Below the pieces are notes generated by a model, which was not told the DNA's origin, did no database searches, and was given only the letters and a program-made list of their open reading frames with translations. From Vulgatibacter sp035565615 (GTDB taxonomy: Bacteria; Myxococcota; Myxococcia; Myxococcales; Vulgatibacteraceae): a stretch of 64,000 bases of DNA. The translations under genes were made by a program, and so were the position numbers. Where the stretch lies: contig DATMSB010000062.1 of the NCBI GenBank assembly GCA_035565615.1, forward strand, positions 28,590-92,589, written 5' to 3'. Position 1 is the first letter of the stretch; every line of letters starts with the position of its first letter. Positions 16,059-24,700 of the stretch are shown one piece after another.

Positions 16059-16493
16059 ATGAGAAAAACGATAGCAATCGCGGTGATCGTCCCGTCGGCG
16101 CTTCTCGTCGCGGCCTGCAGCAAGGACGCGGCTCCGGAGGCGGGGCGAGAGGCCGCCGTCGCCCCCGCACCCTCCCGAGAGGCCTCGGGGGGCGGTGTGG
16201 ATCCCGCCTCCGAGAAGGAGGCGAAGGAGATTTTCGCCAACCGCTGCGCCCCCTGCCACGGCCCGACGGGCGGCGGGGACGGACCTGCCTCCGCGGGCTT
16301 CGATCCGCGGCCGGCCAACCTGGGTTCCCCGCAGTGGCAGGCCTCCGTCACCGACGAACACATCGAGCGGATCGTGCAGTACGGCGGCGCCGCGGTGGGC
16401 AAGAGCGCCGCGATGCCGGCCAACCCGGATCTGATGGGCAAGCCGGAGGTCGTGAAGGCCCTGCGCATGTACATCCGCAGCTTGAAGAAGTGA
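16059..16493 (+). CDS. Monoheme c-type cytochrome lipoprotein
   Basis: A 144-residue exported protein. It has an N-terminal signal with a lipobox (LLVAAC, Cys about residue 20), an Ala/Pro-rich linker, and one cytochrome c domain with the heme site CAPCH and a C-terminal Met-containing segment (SAAMPANP) as the likely sixth ligand. It ends 57 bases before nosZ. Small cytochromes c are frequent at the head of clade II nos clusters and are thought to carry electrons to NosZ. A GTG two codons earlier (16053) is an alternative start. Confidence 0.85.
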   Translation: MRKTIAIAVIVPSALLVAACSKDAAPEAGREAAVAPAPSREASGGGVDPASEKEAKEIFANRCAPCHGPTGGGDGPASAGFDPRPANLGSPQWQASVTDEHIERIVQYGGAAVGKSAAMPANPDLMGKPEVVKALRMYIRSLKK

Positions 16494-16550
16494 TTCGCGC
16501 GCCTCGATGGGCGAGGTGCGCGGCGCCCTCTGATGGGCAGGAGCACCACC

Positions 16551-18506
16551 ATGAGATCGGTTTCGAAGTTCTTGCTTCTATTCGTCTCCATGGTTGCGGT
16601 CGGATGTTCCGACGGACCCTCGGCTGCCCCGTCGGCCTCACTCGGCGGCGGTTCCTCGTTGTCGGCCTTGATGCAGGCGCGGGGGCTGACGGAGGCGGAC
16701 GTCACCGCCGCGCTCAAGACCTACACGCCCACCGGGAAGAAGGACGAGTACCTGATCTTCGCGTCGGGAGGCCACGGCGGGAATCTCATCGTCATCGGCG
16801 TCCCGAGCATGCGCATCCTCAAGTACATCGGCGTCTTCACGCCGGAGCCCTGGCAGGGCTACGGGTACGGCGATCAGACGAACGAACTCCTCAGGGAGGG
16901 ATCGCGGGACGGCAAGGAGATCACCTGGGGAGACATGCACCACCCGTCGTTCTCCGAGACCAAGGGTGACTACGACGGCGAGTACATCTTCGTGAACGAC
17001 AAGGCGAACGCCCGGGTCGCGGTGGTGAACCTGAAGGACTTCGTCACCACGCAGATCGTCACCAGCCAGCTCATCCAGTCGGAGCACGGCTCCACCTTCG
17101 TCACCCCGGACACCGAGTACGTAATCGAGACGGCCCAGTACCCGGCGCCGCTCGGCGGCAAGTACGCCGACGTCGACAAGTACGACGAGGAGTACCGGGG
17201 TGCGTCGATCTTTTGGAAGTTCGACAGGTCCAAGGGCCGCATCGTCCCCGAGGAGTCGTGGGCGGTGGAGTTCCCCCCCTACATGCAGGACCTGGCCGAC
17301 GCCGGGAAGCTCGCCAGCGACGGCTGGGTGTTCTTCAACTCCATCAACACCGAGCGCGCCTACGGCGGGATCATGGAGGGCAACCCGCCCCTCGAGTCGG
17401 GCGCCTCCCAGAACGACATGGACTACCTCCACGTCTTCGACTGGAAGAAGGCCGAGGAGGTGGTGAAGGCCGGCAAGACCACCACCATCGCCGGGATGCG
17501 GGTGATCTCGCTGCAGACGGCGATCGACGAGGGCTTGCTGTACTTCGTCCCCGAGCCCAAGAGCCCGCACGGCGTCGACGTCACGCCCGACGGCAGGGAG
17601 ATCGTCGTCGGCGGCAAGCTCGACACCCACGCCACGGTCTACTCCTTCGAGAAGATCAAGGCCCTCATCGACCAGAAGAAGTTCGACGGCCGCGACTCCT
17701 ACGGCGTGCCCATCCTCCCCTTCGAGGAGTCCATCCGCGGCCAGTGCGAGATCGGGCTGGGGCCCCTCCACACCCAGTTCGACGCCGACGGCTTCGCCTA
17801 CACCTCGGTCTTCATCGAGTCCAAGGTCGCCAAGTGGTCGCTCGCGGACCTCAAGGTGGTCGAGAAGATCCCCGTCCACTACAACGTCGGCCACATCCTC
17901 ACCGCCGAGGGCGACACCGTCAGCCCGGACGGCAGGTACCTGGTGTCGATGAACAAGTGGGCCATCGATCGGTTCAACGACGTCGGCCCCCTCCTCCCGC
18001 AGAACTTCCAGCTCATCGACCTCGACACCCCGAAGATGGAGCTGCTCTACGACCTGCCCATCCCCCTGGGCGAGCCCCACTACGCGCAGATGATCAAGGC
18101 AGACAAGATCAAGGCCATCGACATCTACAAGCCCGCGGGGATCAACCCCATCACCCATGAGAAGGATCCCTTCGCGGTGGAGAGCGGGCAGGAGCGGGTC
18201 GAGCGCAGGCCAGACGGCGTCCACGTGTACATGACCGCGATCCGCAGCCACTTCAAGCCGGACATCGTTCGGGTGAAGGAGGGCGACACCGTCCACCTGC
18301 ACCTCACCAACATCGAGCAGGCGAAGGACGCGACCCACGGGTTCACGATCGGCTCCCACAACCTCCACGTGAGCCTCGAGCCAGGCAAGCACGTGAACCT
18401 CACCTTCGTCGCCGACAGGCCGGGCGTGTACCCCATGTACTGCACGGAGTTCTGCTCGGCGCTGCACCTCGAGATGGCCGGCTACTTCCTGGTGGAGCCC
18501 AAGTGA
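16551..18506 (+). CDS. nosZ: Nitrous oxide reductase, clade II type
   Basis: A 651-residue enzyme that reduces N2O to N2 in the periplasm. It has an N-terminal seven-bladed propeller with CuZ histidines (WGDMHHPSFS, QSEHGSTF, KSPHGVDV, GPLHTQF, HILTAEGD, GEPHYAQ) and a C-terminal cupredoxin domain with the CuA site (GFTIGSHN, CTEFCSALHLEM). The N-terminus is a Sec-type signal with lipobox-like VAVGC and lacks a twin-arginine motif. Sec export instead of Tat is the mark of clade II (atypical) NosZ, known from Anaeromyxobacter. ATG at 16551 follows CAGGAG. Followed directly by nosD, F, L and Y. Confidence 0.97.
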   Translation: MRSVSKFLLLFVSMVAVGCSDGPSAAPSASLGGGSSLSALMQARGLTEADVTAALKTYTPTGKKDEYLIFASGGHGGNLIVIGVPSMRILKYIGVFTPEPWQGYGYGDQTNELLREGSRDGKEITWGDMHHPSFSETKGDYDGEYIFVNDKANARVAVVNLKDFVTTQIVTSQLIQSEHGSTFVTPDTEYVIETAQYPAPLGGKYADVDKYDEEYRGASIFWKFDRSKGRIVPEESWAVEFPPYMQDLADAGKLASDGWVFFNSINTERAYGGIMEGNPPLESGASQNDMDYLHVFDWKKAEEVVKAGKTTTIAGMRVISLQTAIDEGLLYFVPEPKSPHGVDVTPDGREIVVGGKLDTHATVYSFEKIKALIDQKKFDGRDSYGVPILPFEESIRGQCEIGLGPLHTQFDADGFAYTSVFIESKVAKWSLADLKVVEKIPVHYNVGHILTAEGDTVSPDGRYLVSMNKWAIDRFNDVGPLLPQNFQLIDLDTPKMELLYDLPIPLGEPHYAQMIKADKIKAIDIYKPAGINPITHEKDPFAVESGQERVERRPDGVHVYMTAIRSHFKPDIVRVKEGDTVHLHLTNIEQAKDATHGFTIGSHNLHVSLEPGKHVNLTFVADRPGVYPMYCTEFCSALHLEMAGYFLVEPK

Positions 18507-18519
18507 CGCACCCTCGATC

Positions 18520-18549
18520 CCGGGGCGAGGGGGATCCCTCTCGCCCCGG
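18520..18549 (+). terminator. Long hairpin between nosZ and nosD
   Basis: CCGGGGCGAG (18520-18529) pairs perfectly with CTCGCCCCGG (18540-18549), and the loop can pair further through GGGATCCC. There is no T run. It lies 14 bases after the nosZ stop and 15 before nosD, so it may stabilise the nosZ message or act as a partial terminator setting the nosZ to nosDFLY ratio. Confidence 0.5.
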
Positions 18550-18564
18550 CCTCGGGAGCCCTCC

Positions 18565-19884
18565 ATGCCATCCCACAGGCTGACGGTCCTCCTCGCGACG
18601 ACGCTCCTCGCGGCATCGTGCAGCCCGGAGCGACCCGCTTCGCGGGGGCCGAGAGAGGTGGAGCTGCCGCGGCCCGAGCGGCCGGCAGCCTGCGTGGAGA
18701 TCCCCGCCGGCGCCGACCTGCAGGCGGCGGTCGACGCCGCGGCCCCGGGGCAGGCGCTCTGCCTGGCGCCGGGCACCTACGACGGGCCCCTGCAGATCGA
18801 GGAGGCCATCACCCTGTGGGGCCCGGGTGCGGTGATCCGATCCCAAGGGAAGGGCAGCACCGTCCGCCTCGATGCACCGGGGCGGCTCCTGGGCCTCACC
18901 GTCGACGGCAGCGGCGGACGCTTCGACAAGCTGGACGCGGCGGTGCGGGTCCAGGCCGAGGACGCGCTGGTGGAGGGCCTCACCATCCGCAACGCCACCT
19001 TCGGGATCCTCGTCGAGCGGTCGAAGCGCGTCACCATCCGAGGCAACCACGTCGTCGGCGATCGCAGGAAGGCCCTGGGTCTGCGCGGCGACGGGATCCG
19101 CCTCTGGGAGGCCCACGGCTGCCTGATCGAGGGAAACCTGGTCGAGGCCTCGCGCGATATGGTGATCTGGTACTCGACCGACACCACCCTGCTGGAGAAC
19201 ACCGTCGTCGACGGCCGCTACGGCTCCCACCTCATGTACAGCCACCGCAGCCACGTCCTCCGCAACCGGTACGTCGGCAACACGGTCGGCGTCTTCGTGA
19301 TGTACAGCCGCGAAGTGGACCTTCGCGAGAACCTCCTCGCCGACTCGGCCGGCGCCGCGGGGATCGGCCTCGGCGTCAAGGAGTCCGGCAACCTGGACGT
19401 GGTCCGCAACCTCTTCGTCCACAACACCATCGGCGCCTACCTGGAGACCTCCCCGCTGCAGCAGGACGACCACAACCTCTTCGAGGAGAACGTCTTCCGG
19501 CTGGGCGAGACCGGCGTCGTCTTCCACAGCAGCCAGCACCGCAACGTGTTTCGGCGGAACAGCTTCCGGGACAACTTCGCGGTGGTCCGGGTGGAGGGCG
19601 GCGGCGACGCCCTGGGCGTCACCTGGGACGGCAACGACTACGACGACTACGCCGGCTACGATCTGGACGGCGACGGGATCGGCGACATCCCCTACGAGCA
19701 GCGCCGGCTCTCCTCCGATCTGCTGGCGCGCACCCCCTCGCTCGAGTTCTTCCGCGGCTCGCTGACCCTCGCCCTGGTGGACGCCGCGAGCCACGCGCTC
19801 CCCCTCGTGAAGCCCACGCTGGTCCTGCGCGACGAGTCGCCGCGCATGGCCCCCCTTCCCATCGAGGTCGTCCGTGGAAATTGA
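18565..19884 (+). CDS. nosD: NosD, periplasmic beta-helix maturation protein
   Basis: A 439-residue protein with a signal peptide and lipobox (LLAASC). The body is a right-handed parallel beta-helix of repeated N-x-x-x-G-I/V units (for example RNATFGILVERSKRVTIRGN and NRYVGNTVGVFV). The W.GNDYDDYAGYDLDGDGIGD segment near residue 355 is characteristic of NosD. NosD works with the NosF/NosY ABC transporter to build the CuZ site of NosZ. The gene overlaps nosF by 11 bases. Confidence 0.95.
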   Translation: MPSHRLTVLLATTLLAASCSPERPASRGPREVELPRPERPAACVEIPAGADLQAAVDAAAPGQALCLAPGTYDGPLQIEEAITLWGPGAVIRSQGKGSTVRLDAPGRLLGLTVDGSGGRFDKLDAAVRVQAEDALVEGLTIRNATFGILVERSKRVTIRGNHVVGDRRKALGLRGDGIRLWEAHGCLIEGNLVEASRDMVIWYSTDTTLLENTVVDGRYGSHLMYSHRSHVLRNRYVGNTVGVFVMYSREVDLRENLLADSAGAAGIGLGVKESGNLDVVRNLFVHNTIGAYLETSPLQQDDHNLFEENVFRLGETGVVFHSSQHRNVFRRNSFRDNFAVVRVEGGGDALGVTWDGNDYDDYAGYDLDGDGIGDIPYEQRRLSSDLLARTPSLEFFRGSLTLALVDAASHALPLVKPTLVLRDESPRMAPLPIEVVRGN

Positions 19885-20770
19885 GCTCCGCCGCGTCGTG
19901 AAGGGCTTCGGCAGGATGAGGGCGCTGGACGGCATCGACTGCAGGATCCCCGCCGGGAGGAAGGTCGCGCTCATCGGGCCCAACGGCTCCGGAAAGTCCA
20001 CCCTCATCCGCGTGATCATGGGGCTGCTCGGCTGCGAGGGCGAGGTGCGCCTCGACGGGAAGGCGCCCTTCGAGGATCGGATCGCGGTGGCCAGGCGCCT
20101 CGCCTACGTCCCCCAGCTCCCACCGCAGCTCGCGGCGCCGGTGGGCGAGCTGGTGGCGACGGTGGCGCTCACCCGCGGCATCGACCAGGGGCGGATCGCC
20201 GCGATCGCGAGGAGGCTTGCTCTCGACCTCGACGCCGTCGCGGCGAGGCGGTTTCGCGACCTGTCGGGCGGCATGAAGCAGAAGCTCCTCCTCGCCCTGG
20301 CCTTCGCGTCGGATCCGTCGCTCCTGATCCTGGACGAGCCCACCGCCAGCCTGGACGCGCACGCGCGCGATCGCTTCTTCCAGCTCGTCACCGAACTCCC
20401 GGAGGAGGTGACGGTGATCCTCTGCTCCCACCGGCTCGAGGAGATGCGGCACCTCGCGGATCACGTCCTAGCCCTCGACGAGGGGAAGATCGTCTACGAC
20501 GGGCCCGCCGCCGCGTACCTGGGCGGGAGCGCGTTCTCCAGCCTGGAGGTCTGCGTGGAGGATCCGGCCCTCGCGTCGAGGCTCGCGGCCCTCGGCTTCC
20601 GGAAGGGCGCGGGCGACTGGTGGCTCCGCACGGTGGCGCGCGACGAGAAGATCGCCGCGTTGGAGGCGGTGAACGATCGGGTCGGAGGTGGCCTGGTCGA
20701 CGTCCTGGTTCGAGACCTCGAGTCGATCGTCGTCCTGGAGGCGGGAAAGGAGGATCGCCAACATGGCTGA
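19874..20770 (+). CDS. nosF: NosF, ABC transporter ATPase
   Basis: A 298-residue cytoplasmic ATPase. Walker A (GPNGSGKST, about residues 36-44), signature LSGGMKQK, Walker B (LLILDEPT) and the switch His (CSHR) are all intact. The C-terminal 80 residues form the extra domain common in NosF-type proteins. It pairs with NosY and NosD for sulfur or copper-site assembly in NosZ. The GTG start overlaps the end of nosD. Confidence 0.95.
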   Translation: MEIELRRVVKGFGRMRALDGIDCRIPAGRKVALIGPNGSGKSTLIRVIMGLLGCEGEVRLDGKAPFEDRIAVARRLAYVPQLPPQLAAPVGELVATVALTRGIDQGRIAAIARRLALDLDAVAARRFRDLSGGMKQKLLLALAFASDPSLLILDEPTASLDAHARDRFFQLVTELPEEVTVILCSHRLEEMRHLADHVLALDEGKIVYDGPAAAYLGGSAFSSLEVCVEDPALASRLAALGFRKGAGDWWLRTVARDEKIAALEAVNDRVGGGLVDVLVRDLESIVVLEAGKEDRQHG

Positions 20771-21236
20771 GTCCGGCAGGCGGCGGCTCGCGATCGGCGC
20801 GCTCTTCGGGATCGCCGCGCTGGGCATCGCCGGCGCGGTGGTGATGAGCCAGCGCCTCCCCGACGGGGCGCAGGAGCCGGTGTGGGATCGCGAGCCCTGC
20901 GCCCACTGCCTCATGCACGTGGGGGATCCCTCGTTCGCGGCGCAGATGCAGCTGCGAGACGGGAGGATCCTCCACTTCGACGATCCCGGGTGCCTCCTCG
21001 AGCAGCTGCCGGCGACGCACCGGGAGGACGTCCACGCGGTCTGGTTCCACCACGTCCGCGAGGACCGCTGGATCCGGGGCGACGAGGTGGCCTTCCTTCG
21101 CACCGAGCCCACGCCGATGGGCTACGGCCTGGGGGCGGTGGATCGAGGCAGCCCGGGGTCGATCTCCCTCGACGAGGCGATCGCCACCCTCTCCAACGAA
21201 GGACGATCGGAGGACGGACATGGACGCGCTCCGTGA
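20763..21236 (+). CDS. nosL: NosL-like copper chaperone
   Basis: A 157-residue protein with a single N-terminal membrane helix (about residues 9-30) instead of the usual lipobox, then a NosL-like domain. The metal-binding motif reads CAHCLMHVGDP, close to the CxxCGM of NosL, which binds Cu(I) and delivers it to NosZ. FDDPGCLLEQ further on matches the family. Overlaps nosF by 8 and nosY by 17 bases. Assignment rests on the motif and position; sequence similarity to classical NosL looks modest. Confidence 0.8.
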   Translation: MAESGRRRLAIGALFGIAALGIAGAVVMSQRLPDGAQEPVWDREPCAHCLMHVGDPSFAAQMQLRDGRILHFDDPGCLLEQLPATHREDVHAVWFHHVREDRWIRGDEVAFLRTEPTPMGYGLGAVDRGSPGSISLDEAIATLSNEGRSEDGHGRAP

Positions 21237-22059
21237 GTTCCTCGCCGCCGCGCGCCTCGACCTCGCCGAGGTGCGGCGCTCCCGATGGCTCCTCTTCTCC
21301 GCCGCCATCTACGCCCTCGTCGCGGGCGTCTTCGTGCTGGTCGGCATGCGGGAGTCGACGCTCCTGGGCTTCACGGGGATGGGCCGCGTCCTCCTCGCCT
21401 TCGTCCACGCGCTGCTGCTCCTCCTCCCGCTCCTCGCCCTGATGGCGACGGGGCAGGTGATCAACCGGGCCCGGGAGGACGGCACCATCGAGCTCCTCTT
21501 CAGCCACCCGATGCGCCGCACCACCTTCTTCACGGCGGTGTCGCTCACCCGCTACCTGGTCCTGGTCCTGCCCCTCGTCGCGCTGATGGTAGGGATGGGG
21601 CTATTGGGGCGGCTCGCCTTCGGCGACGCCATCCCCTGGACGTTCCTCCTCCGAGCGCTCGGGATCTGCTGCGCCCTGATCGCCGCGTTCGCGGGCCTCG
21701 GGATCGCCATCTCCACCTTCGTGCGCAGCCAGGCGAAGGCGCTGATCTGGATGCTGCTCGCCTGGGCCGGCGGCATCGCGCTCCTCGACTTCGCCCTGGT
21801 GGGGATGATGCTGCAGTGGCAGCTCAACCCGCAGAGCGTGTTCATCCTCGCCGGGATCAACCCGGTCCAGGCCGCGCGGATGGCGCTGCTCTCGGAGGCC
21901 CAGCCCGACCTGTCCACCCTCGGCCCGGTGGGCTTCTACCTCTCCAACCGGATCGGCCAGGCCGCGCTCCGCGGGCTCGGCATCGCCTGGCCCCTCGCAT
22001 TCGGGGTCGGCGCCTGGCTCCTCTCCCTCTTTCGCTTCCGCAGCGGAGATCTCGTATGA
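21220..22059 (+). CDS. nosY: NosY, ABC transporter permease
   Basis: A 279-residue membrane protein with six hydrophobic helices, of the ABC-2 permease type. The segment INRAREDGTIELLFSHPMRRT after the second helix and INPVQAARMALL before the last helix are typical of NosY. Forms the transporter with NosF. Ends in an ATGA overlap with the next gene. Confidence 0.93.
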   Translation: MDALREFLAAARLDLAEVRRSRWLLFSAAIYALVAGVFVLVGMRESTLLGFTGMGRVLLAFVHALLLLLPLLALMATGQVINRAREDGTIELLFSHPMRRTTFFTAVSLTRYLVLVLPLVALMVGMGLLGRLAFGDAIPWTFLLRALGICCALIAAFAGLGIAISTFVRSQAKALIWMLLAWAGGIALLDFALVGMMLQWQLNPQSVFILAGINPVQAARMALLSEAQPDLSTLGPVGFYLSNRIGQAALRGLGIAWPLAFGVGAWLLSLFRFRSGDLV

Positions 22060-22715
22060 GCCAGAAGGAGTCGATGTTCGCTCGGTTCCAGGCCTTCCTC
22101 GATCGCCCCATCTTCCCGTCGGCCCGGATCGCCGTCGCGATCCTGACGATCCCCCTCGTGCTCTCGTTCACCATGCCGATCTGGAAGATCAGCATGGTGG
22201 CGCCCCAGTACCCCGACGGCCTCTACTTGTACATCTGGTCCTACAAGCTCGAGGGCGGCGCCGACGGCCAGCACATCGCCGAGATCAACACCCTCAACCA
22301 CTACATCGGCATGCGCGGGATCGACGACGCCGCGTCGGCCGATCTGGGCTGGATCCCCTTCGCCCTGGGGGCGCTGGTCCTCATCGCCCTGCGGGTGGCC
22401 GCCATCGGGAACGTCCGCTCCCTCCTGGACCTGACGGTGCTGACGTCCTATGTGAGCCTCTTCGCGTTCGGGCGCTTCGTCTACCGGCTCTACGTCTTCG
22501 GCCACGACCTCGATCCGACGGCGCCCGTGAAGGTGGAGCCCTTCATGCCCGTGGTGATCGGAACCAAGCAGATCGCCAACTTCACCACCACCAGCCTGCC
22601 GATGGCCGGAAGCTACGGCATCGGCATCTTTGTCACCGGAACCCTTGTCGTCACTCTCTGGCACCTGGTGGCTGGACGCCAGGAAGCCAGGAGGGTGCGG
22701 AGATCCACAACATGA
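22056..22715 (+). CDS. Conserved membrane protein of nos clusters
   Basis: A 219-residue protein with about four membrane helices. The distinctive part lies after the first helix: MPIWKISMVAPQYPDGL, then INTLNHYIGMRGI. I recall such APQYP...NHYIGM proteins near nosL in other bacteria, but no function is established. The conserved Met, His and Trp residues on the outer side would suit copper handling (inference). It overlaps nosY and the next gene by 4 bases each. Confidence 0.7.
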   Translation: MSQKESMFARFQAFLDRPIFPSARIAVAILTIPLVLSFTMPIWKISMVAPQYPDGLYLYIWSYKLEGGADGQHIAEINTLNHYIGMRGIDDAASADLGWIPFALGALVLIALRVAAIGNVRSLLDLTVLTSYVSLFAFGRFVYRLYVFGHDLDPTAPVKVEPFMPVVIGTKQIANFTTTSLPMAGSYGIGIFVTGTLVVTLWHLVAGRQEARRVRRSTT

Positions 22716-23140
22716 GAAGCCTGCGCCTGCTCCCTGCCATCCTCCTCCTCTCCATCGCCGCGGCGTGCGGCTCGGACGATCCGAAGGATCCCGAGTTCAC
22801 GGGCGATCCGCTCGCCACGATCACCTCCGACTCCGGCGCGCTGCGGCTGGAGATCCGCACCTCACCCCAGCCGCCCACCAAGGGCCCCGTGGACGTGGAG
22901 GTCGCGGTCGTCGACTCTGAGTCGGGCGCCCCCGTCGACGATCTCTCCATCGAGGTCTCGCCTTGGATGGGATCGATGGGGCACGGATCCAACACCGTGG
23001 ACGCCGACGCCCTGGGCGAAGGCCGGTACCTCGCCACCGGGGCGCTCTTCTCCATGCCGGGGCCGTGGGAGCTGCGGTTCGCGATCTCCGGCGCGATCGA
23101 CGACACCGCCGAGACGCCGAGCTTCGAAGTGCTCCCATGA
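22712..23140 (+). CDS. Lipoprotein with a YtkA/FixH-like domain
   Basis: A 142-residue lipoprotein (lipobox SIAAAC) with a small beta-sandwich. The pattern VEVAVVDSESGAPVDDLSIEV, followed by the Met/His-bearing PWMGSMGHGS and the closing MPGPWELRF, is the layout of YtkA-like/FixH-like domains. Those occur next to copper enzymes and oxidases; the MGSMGH stretch could bind copper. Its place in the nos operon suggests a role in NosZ maturation, but this is inference. Confidence 0.7.
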   Translation: MRSLRLLPAILLLSIAAACGSDDPKDPEFTGDPLATITSDSGALRLEIRTSPQPPTKGPVDVEVAVVDSESGAPVDDLSIEVSPWMGSMGHGSNTVDADALGEGRYLATGALFSMPGPWELRFAISGAIDDTAETPSFEVLP

Positions 23141-24021
23141 CACCCTGGCCGCCAACCCTCGGGATCCGCGCCGCGGCGCTCCTCCTCCTCGCGGCGGTGC
23201 CCGCCGTGGCACGGGCGTCTCCTTGCTGCGCGGGCGCCACCGTGGTCCCCGGCCGGCTCATGGTCCACGAGGACGCCCTCGTGGGCCTGGATCTGCGCGT
23301 CGGCCGGGAGCTCGGCGCCTTCGACGACGGCGCCGGCTTCAACACCGCCAGCGGAGACGAGCTCGCGTTCGAGCAGGGGATCTTCGCGGCGCTGCGGGTG
23401 GCCGAAAAGGGACAGGTCGCGGCGCGGGCGCCCCTGGTGCAGACCTACCGCGACCTGCGGGGGACGAGGGAGTTCGGTGGCGGCCTCGGCGACCTCCAGA
23501 TCGAGGCCCGCTGGGACTTCGTCGACGCCGGCCAGTACCTCGATCTGCCCGGGATCGCGATCGTCGCCAGCGCCGCGCTCCCCACCGGCCGCGCACCCGA
23601 GGCGGTGGAGCGTCCGCTGGGCACCGACGCCACCGGCACCGGCGCGTTCCAGGGCATGGGCGGCGTCGCCCTGGAGCACGTGGCGGGCGACTGGCTCGTG
23701 AGCGCCACCGGCACCGTGGGAGCCCGGGCCGCGCGCACGGTCTTCGGCGAGGAGGTCCCGGCGAGCGTGATCTGGTCCGCCGGGGCGACCGTGGGCCTCA
23801 TGCTCCCTCGCGACGCCGTCGTGGCCCTCGCCGCGTCGCTCACCGACGAACCCGCCGCCGAGCGGCGTTGGTTGCGGCTCGGCATCTCCGCCGGTATGCC
23901 TCTCTCCGACGAGTGGAGGCTCCAGGGTGGTCTCTTCGGCGACCCCCCGTTGGGTGGTTTCGGTCGCAACCAGCCCGCGTCGGCGGGCCTCTCCTTCGTG
24001 CTGATCCGTTCGTGGTCGTGA
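23137..24021 (+). CDS. Probable outer-membrane beta-barrel protein of the nos operon
   Basis: A 294-residue exported protein: signal peptide to about residue 26, then a mature N-terminus beginning SPCCAGAT. The body is made of alternating amphipathic strands (for example AARAPLVQTYRDL, DLQIEARWDF, IVASAALPTGRAP, WLVSATGTVGAR), and it ends in an aromatic residue pattern (FVLIRSWS). This suggests a transporter-type barrel such as those grouped as alpha-amylase/phenol MetA-like. The double Cys next to the signal is unusual and could bind copper. Overlaps the YtkA-like gene by 4 bases. Confidence 0.65.
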   Translation: MTPWPPTLGIRAAALLLLAAVPAVARASPCCAGATVVPGRLMVHEDALVGLDLRVGRELGAFDDGAGFNTASGDELAFEQGIFAALRVAEKGQVAARAPLVQTYRDLRGTREFGGGLGDLQIEARWDFVDAGQYLDLPGIAIVASAALPTGRAPEAVERPLGTDATGTGAFQGMGGVALEHVAGDWLVSATGTVGARAARTVFGEEVPASVIWSAGATVGLMLPRDAVVALAASLTDEPAAERRWLRLGISAGMPLSDEWRLQGGLFGDPPLGGFGRNQPASAGLSFVLIRSWS

Positions 24022-24029
24022 GGCGCCCC

Positions 24030-24584
24030 ATGAGATACCTGCTGCTGCCCGTCCTTCTCGCCCTCGCCGTCCCGGTGGCCGCCCAGGGCGACGTCCTCGA
24101 CGTCGCCCTCGAGGGGACCGACGGCAAGGCCGCGACCCTGCGCGAGCGGATGGGGGACAAGCCGTTCCTCCTCCTCACCTTCTTCTCGGCCTCGTGCCCC
24201 TGCCAGTCGCTGCACGACCCCCGCATCCGCGAGCTCCACGAGCGGTTCGGCGATCGGATCGAGATCCTCTCGATCGATCCCGAGGCCCACTCCTCGCTCG
24301 CGCGGGATCTCGAGGAGGCGAAGAAGCGCGGCTACCCGTTCCCGATCCTCTCCGATCCGGACGGGGTGGTCGCCGACGCCGTGGGCGCCCGCTTCGCGAC
24401 CTACACGGTGATCCTCGACGCCGACGGCGAGGTGCGGTACCGCGGCGGCTGGGACACCGATCGAACCCGCCTCACCGACGACGCTCGGCAGTGGGTTCGC
24501 GATGCGGTCGTGCGACTCCTCGCCGGCGAGGAGCCCGAGACGCGGGAGACGAAGGCGTTCGGCTGCTACCTGCGCCGTCGCTGA
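24030..24584 (+). CDS. Exported AhpC/TSA-type thioredoxin-fold protein
   Basis: A 184-residue protein with a cleavable signal (to about residue 19, PVAAQG) and a thioredoxin fold of the redoxin/AhpC group. The active-site region is LTFFSASCPCQSLHD, so two cysteines stand in a Cys-Pro-Cys arrangement. A further Cys lies in the C-terminal AFGCYLRRR, similar to the resolving Cys of related redoxins. Probably reduces cysteines or copper-binding thiols of the nos assembly proteins (inference). A GTG 12 bases earlier is an alternative start. Confidence 0.8.
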   Translation: MRYLLLPVLLALAVPVAAQGDVLDVALEGTDGKAATLRERMGDKPFLLLTFFSASCPCQSLHDPRIRELHERFGDRIEILSIDPEAHSSLARDLEEAKKRGYPFPILSDPDGVVADAVGARFATYTVILDADGEVRYRGGWDTDRTRLTDDARQWVRDAVVRLLAGEEPETRETKAFGCYLRRR

Positions 24585-24700
24585 GGGAGCGCGGTTGCCC
24601 GAGGGGGCGATCCGTGTCCGTGGCGCGATGGTCGCCTGCCGCACGCTGGGGGCTTTCGGTTCGGTTGCCCCGCGGCGGGGCCGTCCCCACCCTCGGCGGG

